17,177 bases of DNA from CAZGRP01 sp964527995 (GTDB lineage Bacteria; Zhuqueibacterota; Zhuqueibacteria; Oceanimicrobiales; CAZGRP01), in NCBI GenBank assembly GCA_964527995.1, contig CAZGRP010000078.1, positions 1-17,177 on the forward strand, given 5' to 3'. The notes under the pieces are model-generated. The model did no database searches, was not told the origin of the DNA, and saw only the letters and a list, made by a program, of their open reading frames with translations. Numbering within the stretch: the first letter of the stretch is position 1; every line of letters begins with the position of its first letter. This document shows positions 16,801 to 17,177 of the stretch, in pieces. Position numbers and translations under genes: made by a program.

Positions 16801-17064
16801 TCCAAGGCGCGCGAAGATCCGCTCAACTTCCCGGTGAAGCTGAACAACAAACTCGCCGCCCTGACTCCGGTAGTGGCCAGCGCCGATGCCGCGCCGACCG
16901 AGCAGGCCTACGCTGTGTTCAAGGAGCTGTCGGCGGAACTGGACACCCAGTTGACAAGGCTGCGCCAGGTTATCGAGGTGGACGTTCCGGCGTTCAACCG
17001 GCTGGTGCGAGAGCGCAACGTGCCGGCAGTGATCCTGAAGAAGTCGGAGGTGACGTTGGATTAG
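13846..17064 (+). CDS. Secreted Asp-box (BNR/VPS10-sortilin-like) beta-propeller protein with C-terminal coiled coil
   Basis: 1072 residues. A signal peptide ends near ARA-A (32-35). The body (about 50-760) carries eleven Asp-box motifs of the form S/T-x-D-x-G-x-T-W, at 89-96, 144-151, 195-202, 253-260, 301-308, 347-354, 388-395, 533-540, 600-607, 653-660 and 697-704, the mark of one or two large beta-propellers. A lysine-rich stretch (819-823) precedes FVWDMRYP and an Ig-like segment (to about 907). The C-terminus (about 912-990) is a charged helical coiled coil. Such proteins are often labelled glycosyl hydrolase or VPS10 domain, but Asp boxes do not prove sialidase activity and I see no catalytic set. 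A role in binding or processing peptides or surface polymers is possible. ATG 13846 follows GAGGGAGGAG by 5 bases; ATG 13849 is also usable. Confidence 0.9.
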   Translation: MMRPKTRSRGLMCALTSLLLLATGFGLGPVRARAAKRPSVASYDTSLYGAMKWRNIGPFRGGRVTAVAGVTSQPYVFYMGATGGGVWKTVDGGLTWKPISDGFFKTGSVGAIAVAESDPNVVYVGMGEACPRGNFSHGDGVYKSEDGGKTWKHMGLDDTQQIGKVVVHPKNPDLVYVAALGHIFGPNQERGVFRSKDGGKTWQKVLYVDDKTGAVDLAMDPTNPRVLYAAFWQVRRTPYSLESGGPGSGLYKTTDGGDTWTLLKKGLPKGIKGKIGVTVSPVNPDRVWAIVEAKDGGVYRSDDAGKSWRRVNSENKLRQRAWYFSHIYADTQDPETVYVLNLQVQKSTDGGRTFKPVRVPHGDTHDLWIAPNDHLRMINGNDGGACVTYNGGKTWTSLDNQPTAQFYHVITDNQFPYRVYGAQQDNSTVSIASRTSGFGIGRADWYPVGGGESGYIAPDPKDPNIVYAGSYDGYLTRYDHRTKQLRNITVWPDNPMGWGAAKLKYRFQWTFPIVISPHDPNTIYVGANVLFKSTNEGQSWKQISPDLTRNDKSKQGPSGGPITKDNTSIEYYDTIFTIAESPRRKDMIWVGTDDGLVQLTMDGGKTWKNVTPKKMPEWGLVNMIEASPHDEATAYLAVTRYKLDDYKPYIYKTNDYGKSWKLVAEGIPEGAFVRVVREDPQRRGLLYAGTETGIYVSFDDGAHWQTLQLNLPVVPVTDLVVKNNDLVAATQGRAFWILDDLTPLHQLSDKVASSRMYLFKPRPTYRMRGGGGFHVPANIGQNPPNGVIVYYYLKEKPEAEVKLEFLDKDGKVIKTFSSKKKKKEEPADEFEAFFGRGRKAKVSKEAGMHRFVWDMRYPDAKKVKGQRAVLWAGTLRGPVAVPGTYQVRMTVGDQSVTQSFEIKKDPRLKTTQEEFQKQFDLLIAIRDKVSETHEAVNQIRDVRKQVKEVTERIKEMGDDASVIADSAKALLSELKAIEEELIQVKSKAREDPLNFPVKLNNKLAALTPVVASADAAPTEQAYAVFKELSAELDTQLTRLRQVIEVDVPAFNRLVRERNVPAVILKKSEVTLD

Positions 17065-17074
17065 GTAGCTTCAG

Positions 17075-17115
17075 CCGCCGGACCCTGGGGTCTCCGATAC
17101 CTCGGGGTCCGGCGG
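17075..17115 (+). terminator. Long GC-rich hairpin after the Asp-box gene, probable transcript end
   Basis: CCGCCGGACCC (17075-17085) pairs perfectly with GGGTCCGGCGG (17105-17115). The stem continues inward to about 17 bp with two G-U pairs, leaving a 7-base loop (17092-17098). It begins 10 bases after the stop codon. The T-tract is poor (ATTT), so termination may be hairpin-only or factor-assisted. The last 62 bases of the window are AT-richer and contain no gene I can support. Confidence 0.65.
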
Positions 17116-17177
17116 AGTACATTTCAGAATACTATCGTTCTCCAACTACGCAAAGACTTGTACTTGGTAGTAGAACT

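Noticed and set aside
13846..17064. Sialidase or other glycoside hydrolase, or a eukaryotic-type sorting receptor
   Set aside because: Asp boxes alone are structural; I could not find a catalytic set, and the protein has a bacterial signal peptide and no C-terminal membrane helix.

Overview
The window holds ten protein genes, all on the + strand, with no RNA genes, insertion sequences or CRISPR arrays that I can see. It looks like a GC-rich (about 60%) chromosome segment from the FCB group or a neighbouring phylum. A SusC/SusD outer-membrane pair points to Bacteroidota and relatives. A GWxTD-domain protein and a secreted Asp-box propeller of the 'VPS10/sortilin-like' kind are combinations I associate with Gemmatimonadota, KSB1, Calditrichota, Rhodothermota, Ignavibacteriota or Latescibacterota. 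Clear Shine-Dalgarno sites before nearly every gene and a textbook intrinsic terminator argue against classical Bacteroidia. The phylum call is inference.

Region 1 (1-3891) reads as a three-gene unit: an enolase-superfamily racemase of the MenC/N-succinylamino acid racemase type (only its first few codons lie outside the window), an M20D N-acyl amino acid deacylase, and an NhaC-family sodium-coupled antiporter. Racemase plus M20 deacylase is the known arrangement for converting D- or N-acylated amino acids to free L-amino acids, so a racemase role is more likely than menaquinone synthesis.

Region 2 (3892-8957) starts with a 451-base gene-free stretch that carries a promoter-like element, two palindromes and a leader hairpin. 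It leads into susC (TonB-dependent outer-membrane channel) and susD (surface lipoprotein lid). A strong intrinsic terminator closes the unit.

Region 3 (9016-11603) is a tight three-gene cluster: an unrecognised lipoprotein, an unrecognised secreted protein with a C-terminal membrane anchor, and a Tat-exported lipoprotein of the M24 (aminopeptidase P/creatinase) family. The M24 protein keeps the catalytic histidines but appears to have lost three of the five metal ligands.

Region 4 (11872-17115) holds a secreted GWxTD-domain protein and a large secreted protein with eleven Asp-box repeats, an Ig-like segment and a C-terminal coiled coil, followed by a long GC-rich hairpin.

Taken together, the locus is most simply read as a peptide or N-acyl/D-amino acid scavenging island: uptake through SusCD, envelope processing by the M24-like and accessory proteins, and cytoplasmic racemisation and deacylation. 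The links between regions rest on gene order only. The most unusual item is the metal-ligand-depleted M24 lipoprotein with its two orphan envelope partners.
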